A DNA stretch of 64,000 bases from Trametopsis cervina (taxonomy: Eukaryota > Basidiomycota > Agaricomycetes > Polyporales > Irpicaceae): assembly GCA_022385755.1 (NCBI GenBank), contig MU278348.1:1523035-1587034 (forward strand). Direction: 5' to 3'. The notes below the pieces were generated by a model that was not told where the DNA came from, ran no database searches, and saw only the letters and a list, made by a program, of their open reading frames with translations. Shown here piece by piece: positions 1 through 11,400 of this stretch (position 1 is its first letter; every line of letters starts with the position of its first letter). A program made the translations under genes and the position numbers.

Positions 1-996
1 CGAGACTGCGCAGACGGGGTGTGCAGCCCTGCGAGGCTGTGAGAGCGCTGAGATGGTGCGTTAGTTAGTTCGAATGTCAGTGTCTGTAGTGGCTGTTGAT
101 CAGGAACGTTCGCTCGTGGGAGGTTGGGAAGCTGTGTCGCAACACCACAGTACGCTAGTGCCCCTCTTTGCAAATTATTGCACGCAGCTTGCGACGAAGG
201 CACTCAATATCATTGAAGCAAAACGAGGAACAATACAACATTTGGATCCGCGTTAGTTTGACCTTTTCGCTCGCATCTTGAGTGCTGCATATAATGTGAA
301 TTTAAGCTTCATCGTTTCACCTCCGGCTCGGCCATCTATTGGCCTCAAATTACAGGAAAGCCTTTAAGGTTGGCCGGGGGCGGCACAGCGGGTTTTACTG
401 ATCTACACTATACTACAGGCTTACAGTACCGTACGAGTATACACCGAACGACGAAGACGAGACGAGACGAGACGGTTTGAAAAAGCGCAAGCGATCCCAG
501 AAGCACACATATCTTATCGGACACTCTACGCGCGGTGTGTGGCGATTCGTAGATATAGATGCACGACGCACGCTGATCGTTCGGCGTACAGCACGACAGG
601 TAGGCAAATCATATCAACGCGCGCATGCGAGGCAGAGATATCCGGGCAACCGTATTCATATCTCGCGGTCAGTCCAGTCCGCTACGTTATGTTATGTGAT
701 ATGTGATATGTTAATGTTATGTACCTATCCGTACGGCATGTTAACCCTGCTTCGCGACAACACCCAACCCAGGGATAGGGATAAGGATAAGTTAAGTCCA
801 CGTTGTCTTCTGCCCCTGCGGATGCGGATCGATAACACCAACAACAACAGGACAGAACAGACAGACAGACAGGCAGGCAAGGCAGGATAGCGCGGCGGAG
901 CGCCGGCGCGGAGCTGGTTAAGCGAGTTTTTGGGTCTTCCTTGGAAACACTCGTGGTCCGTGGATATCGTCGCGCGCGGGGGAGAGAAGACAACGA

Positions 997-1018
997 CGCC
1001 ATGCCATGCCATGCCATC
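997..1018. repeat. ATGCC pentanucleotide microsatellite
   Basis: Three perfect tandem copies of a 5-bp CCATG-type unit, followed by an imperfect one, lie in non-coding DNA. Confidence 0.6.
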
Positions 1019-1697
1019 CCGTGCTAGTCAGTCAGCAGGGGCGGGTCTCACAAAGGCGAGTGGCACATATGCAAATCAAATGCTCCAAGACAGAACTCTG
1101 CTGTTCGGCACCATATGTTCTCCCTATCATACAGTCTGTCCTCGCTCGGTTGGTCGGTCGGCTGGTCGGTCAGCAACGTCGGCTTTTTGTGTTGCGAAAC
1201 GAACGAACGAACAGTACAGAACCAGTTCGGAGCCCGGAACTCGGATGTCAGGAAGCCTCGCGTCCCGTTTAGCTTTAAGCCTGTCAATCATCGGTATCAG
1301 CACACGCGCATACGGATACGGATTCGGAGATGTGAAAGGGGCAGAGGGGATGGGATGCACAGGAACAGTCGAAGAATGAATCACGAAAAAAGGCAGTGGA
1401 TGCCGGCATGTTGGTGCGCGTGCATGAAGCTTAAACCCTACCGTGCTGCTGCTACTCCCAACAACAACTGCCAGCCTGACGACAGAGCGCAAGAGACCGG
1501 CCGGAAGGGACATCCGCTATTGTTCCCTCCGACATACAGAGTGAGGTAACGTAACGGGCTGATCGAATACTGTAGCACCGCTAGCCAGTGTGTGTGTGTG
1601 CCGTTACTGTGCTGTGCTGTACTGCACGGTGTTTGTTCCGTCGTTCGCTTAAAAAGCCAAAATGATGACGACGTCGTTGGGATACAGCTCCATGTGG

Positions 1698-1725
1698 CCT
1701 TCCTTCCTTCCTTCCTTCCTTTCTT
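1698..1725. repeat. CCTT tetranucleotide microsatellite
   Basis: About six tandem CCTT units, slightly degenerate at the 3' end, lie within a longer pyrimidine-rich tract in the gene-poor region. Confidence 0.8.
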
Positions 1726-3389
1726 CCGTTTCGTTTCTTCTCCCGCGCGTTCTGTCTTTCCGGGTTTCTCTTTATCTCTATCTCTGACATGCGCGGTTTT
1801 GTTCCTTTGTGTATGCCGTACGCGGACACGAGTGTACTGTGCGCGATCGTGTATGCTTTGATAGGGTTTTTGTACGGCTCGGCGGTATGGGAGGGAGACT
1901 CGAGTACGGTACATGCATGCATGTACATGCCATACGTCTACACGGCGGCGCACGAGTGGCACCCGAGCGAGGGCCACACCCCATGGTTCAAACGTGAACG
2001 TTCTTTCTCGCAGTCGCCGGGCTGTACTGTACATCAGAAAGCAAGGAGCGTCGCCGCAGCTGTGCAGGGCCACAAACAAACCCACAAACGAACAAAACAA
2101 CTCGCACAGTACCGTACATCCGCTCCCATGCAAGCTCCGTCCGACGAAGCGTCGAAGCGTACAACGTCATCTCCGCGCGGAATATCAGACGGACGTCGGC
2201 ATGTCCATATCCCTGTCCCTATCCGCCTCCCTGTCTCTTTTGATCAAGGAGTGGCAACAATACAATTGTATGCTGTGTGTCGTGGTTCGGATACCGACAC
2301 GGAACAGACACGGCGGGCTCGCTTAGCACAAAGCAACTCCTTACTCGTAAACGGGCTCGTCAATGCCGACGGACGTCCTGATGGCAAAAGCAAAAGGAAA
2401 GACGTGACGAGAGCCAAGACACGGCAGGGCGGCGTGCGCGAAGGATTTTCGAACAGAGCCAATCAGCAACTCGCGTACACCGCGTCGGTATCGATGATCT
2501 ACTGTACCATCTACCTAGCGAGATACATAAAGTGGTAATCCGAGAGCCTGCCCAGGGCGCTCCGTACAGCAGGATCCGAGGACGGCTGCTTCGAGCTTCG
2601 AACTTGAGCTTCGAGAGAATGAGAAGCGGCTTGGGCAGGCGTTCATGTCCGTCCGTTGCGTCGTTCTAATGGATCGTCTGCTCTGCGTTCGGCATTTTGT
2701 TTACTTAGCTATTGTATTGTACGACAGTGTGTACCACACTGTGGGGGGCGGGTCAGACATGCAGCGGACGTTCTTCGATCGTGATCAATGTGGGTTTGAG
2801 TGAGGGACAATGACGGCGGGGATGATGCTATAATTATGATTGCACGGAAGGACAACGCACGTGTTCTACGAAAGAACGGAGTGATAGTGATAGACGACTT
2901 GGGCGGGACGACGCTGCGCCGAGCATCGTCAACAACAGCTTAGCAGAAACCTTGTTTGAACCAACACAATACCAGCTCCGAGGACACCGGGCCATCCTTG
3001 CCTCCAAAACAACCAGACAGGCTTCCCTGCGTCGTGCTCCGATCGTCTTCTCGTCCCTCGCGCCGACACACACTTCAAACAGGGTTTGGCATACAGTTCA
3101 GTCCGTGCAAGGCAACGGCGTTGCCATACTGTACGTCCGTGCGCATCGAGCCGAGCTGATCATGAAGGAACGCGGGCGCACTGTGTGCCGTCCTACAGCA
3201 CCTGCTGCGGATACCAGATACTGCATGACACGACATGGCGTGGCATGACGGGTTGGGGCCACATGGGCAGCGATTCGGTAACCAAAGAGAACGGCACTCT
3301 CGCGGGTCCCAAGCGTGTTCCAAGCTAGTCGGGAGATCATTCATGCATGACGAGCAGGAGGTGGAGGTGCGAAACGCGCTTGTTGTGTA

Positions 3390-3416
3390 CTGTAGAGAAA
3401 CTACCTAAAGTTCATG
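3390..3416 (+). repeat. left terminal inverted repeat
   Basis: The outer 12 bases are CTGTAGAGAAAC. Over 27 bp it matches the reverse complement of 7698-7724 at 24 positions. The preceding TA (3388-3389) is the target duplication. Confidence 0.92.
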
Positions 3417-3515
3417 TCACAGTCACAAGGCCTTTGAACTTGGCCCATTTGAACTTGTGTAACGTGTCACAGAGGCATCTGAACTTTCGCCCAAGGAGTG
3501 TGACACAGGCGCCCG
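3405..3515. repeat. left subterminal repeats
   Basis: This stretch contains several degenerate copies of a TGAACTT word, each followed at variable distance by GTCACA or GCCC (around 3434, 3449 and 3479). The same words recur at the other end of the element. Such clusters in DNA transposons are usually binding sites for the transposase DNA-binding domain; that role is inferred here. Confidence 0.6.
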
Positions 3516-3753
3516 TTATTTATTTATTTATTTTTATTCCGTCCATATATAGAAATAACTTAACCCCAGCTCTGTACCTTGCAGCGACTCGCAAGTACAG
3601 ACATCTTAGACAGCACACGCCCGTTTTCATAAGCAAAGAGAGGTCTTAAATCAGGTTTTATAGTACTTAACCACGTATTAGAGACCCCAGAATATATATT
3701 AGATGTATACATGCTTGTGTGTACACAACATAGTGCATTGCATGCTATGGACA

Positions 3754-6700
3754 TCAAATCCTCGAGTTGAGATCCTGTTGAATACATTCCTCGTCGATGG
3801 AAGCTTCCAGAGACCCATCCTCCTGCACTACATATCCCTCAGGTATGGCGTGCTCACCAAAGATGTGAGCCTTGAGAGCTATGAGTGGGATGCTTGTATC
3901 AATGTCTTCGGCGTGATCAGGGCCTTCGGTGTGATCTGCATCATCAGTTGTGGTATTGACTGGGTCAATGTTAGAAGAAAAGCCCAAACGCAAACTTGCA
4001 TTAAGCTCCGTCCACAATGCCTTGTCACTCCGCTCAATATACCGGAGTAGTGTCACCGCTGTAGGTCCCGTAAGTGATTCCTGCGAAAGATTGAGTGCAG
4101 CGTCCTGGAGACGACATAAAGCAAATGCCTAGGATTGAAGATTAGCCCAGTACTTGTTTTGTCATAAGACTGCGGTACTTACTCTCTTCACAATCGTCGG
4201 ATCATTGATGCTGTTGTATGCGTTCACCATCCATCGCACGCTCCGTCTCCTCAATGTCACGACGGATGTGTCTAATTTGATTTGATGCGGTGGCACACCG
4301 GCCTGAATTTGCAAGAGTGTTTCTTCGATAATATCCTCCTGCTGAGAGCGTCGTATGACGACCTTCATCAGTCGCTGCATCCCTACATCGCATGGCTGCC
4401 AAATTCCTGTGCAGCCTCCTGGTACATAGTCGAGGATGATCTCGGGCCAGACGCGGCTGATGTGATCTCTAAACTGCTTACTACGATGAACTGACCATAC
4501 GTCCAGCTGAAGAATAACTTCTTGATCCTTAGGAAGCCCAAGCTCGGCCTTGTGGCGGTTATAGAACGGGATGAGGGTTATTTCGATGTAGCTGATCATC
4601 GTAAGGAAGGTGGACCAGTATGTCGGAGTCTGAGAGGGAACAAAGGTGATTCCAATAGCCACTGCTTCATCATAAAAGGGGGAGGTTGACGGTGGTAGGG
4701 ATCCTGCGGTCTTGCCTTTCCAGATGACTTGGAATGGCAGAACGTTGCCATTTGCCGACACGCCCATCAAGACCGTGAACGCCCGTTTCTCCTCTTTACC
4801 AGCTCCGTCTACTTGTCGACTTCCAACAACCTCATAGGTGCGATCTCCAGCATCATTGAGCAAGACTTGTGACTGATCGATGTTGACACGCAGACATGCA
4901 GGGATGTGGTAGTTCCGTATGGAGATAGCCTGCCGACAGAATGAAGCTTTGCACTGGTCCTCGGCGTTGACAGGAGTCTTTTGCGCGGCGCGTGTTGTCT
5001 TCCGTAAGACCCACCCCAGGTGATTCTTCAGAAAGCGTTGAACGAACGGGCTAGTGCAGGAAAAGGTCCCACCACGAGTTTTAACTGCAAAGACCTCAGG
5101 TGCGTAGTGTTGAAGATGTGCGATCATGATGCCGCGGGCGGTTGATGCCACGATGATGATCCCAGCTGCACGCAATGCCTTCAGCTGGTTTATAATAGCG
5201 TTGTATGCAATAGGGTGTTTGGTCTGAAGATGGAAGGTAAGCAAAGTTACCGTACAAGTGGTCTGGGTCTTACTAATATGCCCGCATGTGTGATGTTTCC
5301 AACTGGCTGATAAGCCTTTCGGACTCTCGCCAGCGTAGTCTCACTCCATCGAGGCTTTTTGTTCTTTGGCCGTTCAATCCAGCGCCCCAAGACCTGCACC
5401 GTGAGCTTGCCGAAGATGTGTGGCTGCGTTTGGTGAAGATAGCGCACAATATCTGTCGAAGACATGTTCGGGCCACCTCTTGCAACTGCCGCAGCCTCGA
5501 TCGATGACCATAAGATTGGAGAGCCAAGCCAATCAGTGTGGCTTTCGAATTTCATCTTTTTGTTAAGTGGCTCTCTCTCCGCTGTTGGCTGCTGTGTCTG
5601 ACTCTTCGATAACTTGTCCTCTCGCAGAACAACTGAACGTGCATGCGAGGCACTAGAAATCGACATTCCAGCATTCGAAATCGCTGGCATAGATTTGACC
5701 AGTCGCAGAGGCGTCGTCTAAAGAGTGATAGAGATCACTATTCTGCATGACAAACAAAGACCACCAGACGTACGTTCAACCTTCCCGTGTCTTTGTCTCG
5801 CTCGCCATCCTTCACCTGCTGCTCATATACCTCCTGTCTATGCTTCCTTTGCCGCTGACATGCCGCCTCTCTTAATTTCTCTTTTCGGCGTTCACGAGAC
5901 ACCTCTACTTCCCGTTGACGCTTTTCTCTCGTTGCTTTACTGGCTATGTTGTCAAGCTCGATCTGCATTTGCCTTTCCTCTGCAGTATTAACTCGCCACC
6001 CTGGGAACGCAAGTAGCGATGTCTCGCTTGACTTGGCTTCCTTTGCCACAGCGACACTCTCTCCCGTCTTCACCGGCCTCGCGTCCACAGACGTGTCAGT
6101 CTCGTTGCGAGTGACATGGGTTGTGTCTGTCTCAGGACTTGCATGGCCGTCGCTATCAGGACTAGGACCTTCAGCGGCATCTCCGGTTGGTGGGAAGATA
6201 GCCTATATGATTAATGTTGGTGAGTTACTGCTTTAGGACGACGAAAAGTACTCACTGGTTCTTTTTGGTACAGGTGGTCCCTTACAATCATCATGTATTC
6301 TTCAACACGGCATAGATCCCTTGTAGCAGGGGTCCACAGCGCTTTCTCAAACAGCGCATGTCGGATACTGTTGATTACAATGACTCCACACGAGATTGCA
6401 TCGTTGTCGGGCTGACGTCCCATGGGTAAGGGGTCGCCGATGTCATAGAGTCCTTGCTGATGTAGAAGAAGCCATCGCTGTACGCATGCGTTGTCGTTCT
6501 TCAAGCGGTGATGGCCAAAGGGGTCCCCATAATCAAGCTCCCGGTTCCCAACATTGACGCAGAATAATGTCCAATGATTACCGTGTATATTGAGAGGTAT
6601 GTATACACGATCCAATTCCCCTCGCTGAATACGACATCCAAGCTCACGGACAGCTAAGCATTCTCTAAATAGGAAATATGTCGTGGTGTCGTTTAAGGCG

Positions 6701-7410
6701 GAGAGACGGAAGGTAACGAAGGCTTGCAGATCCCGTACTTCGAGTCGAGTGGGGCTGGGGTTCGCTTCGAGGTGAGTGCCGCGCCCCTGTTGATGTTGAA
6801 TTTTCCTGACCATTGCATCTAGGATTCGGCCGTTCAACATCTGCCGGGCAAGCAGAGGCTGCACATCCTCTGCGGAGATGCCAAGATGGGTTCCGTCTGC
6901 GTGTTTCAAGCTGTCTTCCCAACCGAGGCCCGTAAACGAAGCCAGGGCTTCAGCGGCTGCTTGAGCTGTAGCCTGGCATGAACCTTTCGTCAAGTCGATG
7001 AGGTATTCTTCGGACTTCCTCCAAGACCGCTGTGCAGTCATTGCACGGACCTGATTGTTCCAGAATTCCACCATGAAGAACGGCGTAGGCCTGTTGCCGT
7101 GACGCCAATCGCGGAAATAGCGATACCCTGCCACGGCTGCATCTGGGACCTGAGTGTCGAGCCGTCGCAGCAATGTTACAGGAGGGATGGAGCGCGAGGT
7201 AAGCTCTGTCTTGGATATTGGCTGCTCGTCTTTAATAAACATGAACTCGATATCAGGGTTTGCAGCCGGCGTGCTTGCATCCTTGTCAATAACCAGGAAC
7301 ATCGGAAAGTCCAACAGTGCCCGGACTGAGCATGTTGGAGGAATAATATTCGGTCTGAGCCAGTCCGGCACCTCATACGCAGCAAGGACGTCGTCATGAT
7401 CAATATCCAT
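3754..7410 (-). CDS. Ulp1-like cysteine protease fused to DDE_1 transposase
   Basis: A five-exon model of 1,147 aa: 7410-6256, 6202-5774, 5717-5274, 5223-4183, 4128-3754. All four introns are 50-56 nt, begin GT, end AG and fall in phase 0. Residues 1-385 hold a C48/Ulp1-type peptidase: His279 in a HWTLF motif, Asp296 in YGDPFG, Gln333 and Cys341 in SCG; the His-Asp spacing of 17 equals that of yeast Ulp1. Exon 2 is a basic, coiled-coil-like linker. Exon 3 to the start of exon 4 looks like a helix-turn-helix DNA-binding region (CENP-B/pogo type). Exon 4 carries the RNase H-like DDE_1 core with Asp792 (NIDQSQ), Asp917 (LQLDVWSVHRS) and Asp955 (QPCDVG). The short C-terminal exon is acidic. Family knowledge: the transposase cuts and pastes the element, and Ulp1 peptidases process or remove SUMO-like proteins. 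A two-gene reading (start codon at 5690) is possible, but the only upstream stop in that frame lies at the predicted acceptor of intron 2. Confidence 0.82.
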
Positions 7411-7594
7411 GAGGGTAGATTCGAAAATGAAAATGTTGAATTGAATGCTAATTGCAGCTTACACGGCGTCGAGGAGCCAGCAGTGGCTGATTGTACTGTA
7501 CATGACCTGCGGAATATTGCGCCCGCCGTAAAATATTACCCCGCCGTTGAAAACCATGTGTGTCCCGTACCTCGCCACAGCCAACACCGGCGCT

Positions 7595-7700
7595 TCACAT
7601 GAACTTGTCACGGTCAGTTGCCTTGAACTTATGTCACACAGGTCTAGCACGCATGAACGTCCATCAATTCCATGAACTTGCGTCACACGTCACAGCCCAT
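7595..7700. repeat. right subterminal repeats
   Basis: At least four copies of CATGAAC or TTGAACTT followed by GTCAC/GTCACAC lie here (near 7599, 7623, 7653 and 7673). They match the cluster just inside the left end and are probable transposase binding sites. Confidence 0.6.
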
Positions 7701-7724
7701 GAACGTTTGGTCGTTTCTCTACAG
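7698..7724 (-). repeat. right terminal inverted repeat
   Basis: It ends GTTTCTCTACAG and is followed by the TA target duplication (7725-7726). It is the inverted partner of 3390-3416, with three mismatches in 27 bp. Confidence 0.92.
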
Positions 7725-8376
7725 TAATCGTAATCGGACGGTTGGGACAGTCCGTGTTGGGCGGTGGTTTTTGCGCTGTTGGTTTGTTGTTGATGTCGTC
7801 GCGAGCAAGAACCGTTCAGCCTTAGCTAGCTGCATCTGCATCTTCTGGCGCGAACCTACAGAGATTACAAGTAGGGCAAGCGCCGCCTCGGTTTCACCGG
7901 AGGAAATGCAGTTGCCATAATCGTTGCTTGAGGGATGACGAATCCGAATGGAACCCAGGGGGAGAAGGGACACACGGACCCACCCAACCGTGAGTGCATG
8001 CGCTGGGAAGCGCGAAGATGATGCAAAGGTTTCATTCAATACAGCTGCGCGAGCGGCTGATTGAGCTTATTATAAAATCTGCGTCGACACGGATCATCCG
8101 CTCGTCCGAGGATTGCGTCTGCGTCTGCGTCTCTTCCTGCAAAAATCACCCAATAAACCAAAACCAAAATAAAAATACAGTAATGCGAGATCATCGTCAA
8201 TGCGTGCCCCCATCAAATCAACGAACCGGGTCGTATCGCCGTTGGACGAACCACGGCGAGCACAGCACCGGCTCGGACCTGCGACGCTAGGCTGCTCGTC
8301 CAGGGTCTGCGAGAGATAACGGGCTGTCGAGTCAGGTGAGACGAATGTGCAGTGGGGGACCCTGGGCTGTCAATGA

Positions 8377-8403
8377 TTACAGTACAGTACAGTAAGTACT
8401 GTA
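8377..8403. repeat. cluster of overlapping TACAGTA/TACTGTA words
   Basis: ACAGT is repeated in tandem and closes with the inverted form GTACTGTA, giving a short palindromic cluster. It ends in TACTGTAGAG, the same nine to ten bases that open the transposon end, but no further similarity to the terminal repeat follows. Confidence 0.55.
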
Positions 8404-11400
8404 GAGTGGGGGGTGCTGGGTTAGTGGACGTACCGAAGCCGGCTCCGCCTCGTGTCGTGCTATATCCTGCGAGCGTACAGATGATCTCGAGGACGAAGTT
8501 TCGGCAGCACGGGTGGGTGGAGTAAAACCTGCGGGTCACGCGGCGGATGGGACGCGTTTTGCATTGCGTTGTCAATGATATATCCCGAAATGGGGATGGG
8601 GGACGTGTTGTTATGGGACAGTTTGTGCGTGTGTGTGTGTTTGTGCTCTGATGGCCGATGAAATGGCAGGACGTCGATGCGGGACGACGTGCAGCTTGGA
8701 ATGAGAGTGCGATTGGAGGGGAAGGGCCCGTGTGTCCGAGCTGGCCGTGCGGCATCGCGAGCAGTGGCTGCCACGTACTTCGTTGCGTCGCGCCAAGCCC
8801 GGCCTCGAGGTACGCCGAGCTGCGTTTGTGAACTCTCCTGTCCCATCCTATCCTCTCCTCCTCGCTTCGCCTCGCTGGATCCTTGGCCTGACGCGCCATC
8901 CATCGATGAGTGCGCGATCATCGATACCGGGAGCATTGGATTATTCATTCCATTCACATACACACACCCTCCTGACCGCGTCGTCTCGCTCACCCATGAT
9001 CATGACTGACACCACACCACAAACGCAACACGCCCCGAAGTCTTCCTGTTCTCGAAAAACGAAAATGCGTCTGGGGGAGCGAGTGCGCCTGTGTGGATCA
9101 GCTGCTGCGGTACGTTGCGGCCGCGGACTCGGACTCAGACTCGGATGGGAGGAGCAGGAGCAGGGAGGGAGGGCGTGATTCACCGGAACCGGTACGCATC
9201 GCGAGCGAGCGAACACGCCCGCCTCGAGGCTGCTATCGATGTGCTGGCTCACGATGCAGATGCCATCAATCCTCTCATCTCTCATCGCTCATCTCCCGCA
9301 CAACAGACGAGGAAAACTGCTGGAAAACTCAGCTGAAAAACTCGATTCGAAACGCGCGAGACGAAATCACCACGAAGGTGCTGCGCAGCGCGTGAGCGAG
9401 CGTGCCTGGACGAGTTGAAGCTTCGGCTCGGCGGGCTTGGGATGCCCATGTCCGGCTCGTCGTCTCCGAGGTGTGTATCTGCATTTACCGTGCTCGAATT
9501 ATCCTACACATATTTGTGTACTGCATTCACTGGCCGGCCAGCAAGCCCGACCGTCCTCTCCAGCATCGCGCACAACCCGACGGCACCGCTGCGACGCTGC
9601 AACGGCGGCACGCATTGGAGGTTCTCGGCATGAACTAATTAGGCCTTCCCGAGCTTACGATGGTGGCGCGGGACTTTCGGGCGTTTTGTCCATCACCACA
9701 TCGTAACTACCGAAACTACTTCCATGCCCGCCTTGGGCTCACTTTAGATTTTACTTTAGATTGTGCGTTGTTCGTTGTGCGTTTCCGAAACCCGGGCCAC
9801 GCCTGCCCAATTGTTATGGCGACCCGCGGGGGCAAAATAACATCAAAACGAGAGAAATGAATTTACTTATGGTGATGATGAGGAGGACTGGGACGGGACG
9901 GGGGCACAAGGGCACATGGGTGATGCAACCGATAGCGCATCGATGAGAGCCGGATTGCGGAATGTGTTTCCTGCTGGTCTTGGTCCTGGTCCTGGTCTCC
10001 GGAGTTGGCGTTGGTTGCCTGTCCTGTGCTGTGCTGTAACTCAGAATTCAGAATTTATGCGCTCGATCCGAAATATTATTGCGAGTTTCCTCGGCGCCGT
10101 TCGATGCCGAGGTGCGGTCACGGGAGACAAGGACGTCACTTGGAGGGCACGGAAGACGTGGGGAGGAGAAGGATGTCTGTGTGTGTGTGCCGAGTTGGCG
10201 CCGTGCGATGTGTTCGTTGTTCTCCGAGTCGTTCTTCAAATTCTTGTTATTCTTCCGCACGGTCTGTGCTGAGCGCACAATAGTCTGCAGTCTTCGAGCA
10301 TTAGCACACGTCAGCCCGCTCGGATTACTCGGAGAGCACTGGGCACGCGCACATCGATTTCGAACCCGCCTACCCGCCCGTGCGCAATTTACCATTCACC
10401 AATCCAATCCAATTCACTCAGCCAGGGACGATCAACGTCACTCTCGTCCTCCGGGCGTTTCCCGCTCTCTCTTTCCATTCAACCGCACCGTACAGTACTG
10501 AATTACCATGTCATGTACTGCAGTACGCCATACAAACAACGGGCGGATTTTAGAGGGCCTCTAACCACCGCTCAAACGAATGTACAATCAGAAACGGGTT
10601 TTGTGCATGAAACCCATTCAGTTTCAGTTCGACCCCCCAACTCCGAATCTGAGACCCCGCTTCCCCACACTGGCGCGCCGACGAGGGGGACGGAGATGCG
10701 GGGTAGGATAGGCAGGCTGGACGGGTGGGCCATGTGGACAACCGGGGTGTCGTGCCGGGCTCGAGTTGGCTCGAGTCATTTTGAGAGATGGCGGTGAGCG
10801 TTGAGGGGGCGGTATGGTATGGTGGTACAGTATAGCGGAGGGTGTGTATGGGCTGCGGTGTACGGCGTGCGTAACGTAAGAGAGTGCTGAACGAATGTGA
10901 ATGTAAACGAGAGAGTGCCTGATCCGCACGGGCTCTCGCACAAAGTTTGATATAAACCGAAATCCCTGACAGACCGCTATGTACGTACGCAGCCAGATAA
11001 GCACTTGCGATCCATGCATGAGTGAGAAAAGGAAACGGGTGAGAGCATGTGGGAGTGGGTGCAGATGGGAGCGGGAGACACGGAGACCACGGCCAGTACG
11101 CCTCGACGTGAGATAACGATGTGTGCATGCAGGTGCCGTAAGGTTGCCTGTCAGGCTGCCATCCGTCGACGAAAATTTGAGAGGGATGCACGCAGGTTGG
11201 CAGATGGTTCCGTGCCATACGCCATATGCCACTCAAACTCGAACTCGGCGGACGTGTGTCGTGTGTGTTTTCACGATCGGACATTAGAGTTTGCAAAACG
11301 AGATATTGTGATACGAAACACGAGAAGACGTGGGTTGGTATACAGACAGCGACGGGACTACTGCGTAGGTAGCTAGCTAAGTGATGGTACAGACACACTC

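Larger units (their letters stand above)
1..3387. other. gene-poor low-complexity region left of the transposon
   Basis: No open frame here looks like a protein. The frames are short, overlap on both strands, and translate to Arg/Ser/Thr/Cys-rich strings with no conserved motif or believable splice sites. The DNA contains microsatellite patches (CAGA near 857-878, ATGCC near 997-1018, CCTT at 1698-1725) and many copies of short palindromic words such as TACTGTA, GTACGGTAC and GTACCGTAC (for example near 425, 1907, 2028, 2110 and 3127). It resembles the region right of the transposon, so the element probably inserted into one large intergenic block. Confidence 0.6.
3390..7724 (-). mobile_element. 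complete DDE_1 (pogo/Tc1-like) DNA transposon carrying a Ulp1-transposase gene
   Basis: This 4,335-bp element is bounded by inverted repeats that both begin CTGTAGAGAAAC at the outer end. It is flanked on each side by the dinucleotide TA (3388-3389 and 7725-7726), the target-site duplication expected of the Tc1/mariner/pogo superfamily. Inside lies one minus-strand gene of five exons with no stop or frameshift. Its catalytic residues are present in both the protease and the transposase. Both ends carry repeated TGAACTTG/GTCACA words inside the terminal repeats, typical of transposase binding sites. Intact ends, intact reading frame and nearly identical repeats suggest a recent and possibly still active insertion; activity itself is inference. 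Confidence 0.9.

Noticed and set aside
1438..2538. Overlapping long frames on both strands (231 and 249 codons)
   Set aside because: They overlap each other antisense, are low-complexity, include microsatellite translation, and show no motif or codon pattern of a gene.
3560..4132. Small plus- and minus-strand frames near the left transposon end
   Set aside because: They are shadows of the last transposase exon or lie in the subterminal repeats.
7459..7686. Frame upstream of the Ulp1 start as an extra N-terminal exon
   Set aside because: It is translated from the subterminal repeats and has no acceptable splice link or conserved residues; the ATG at 7410 starts the recognisable protein.
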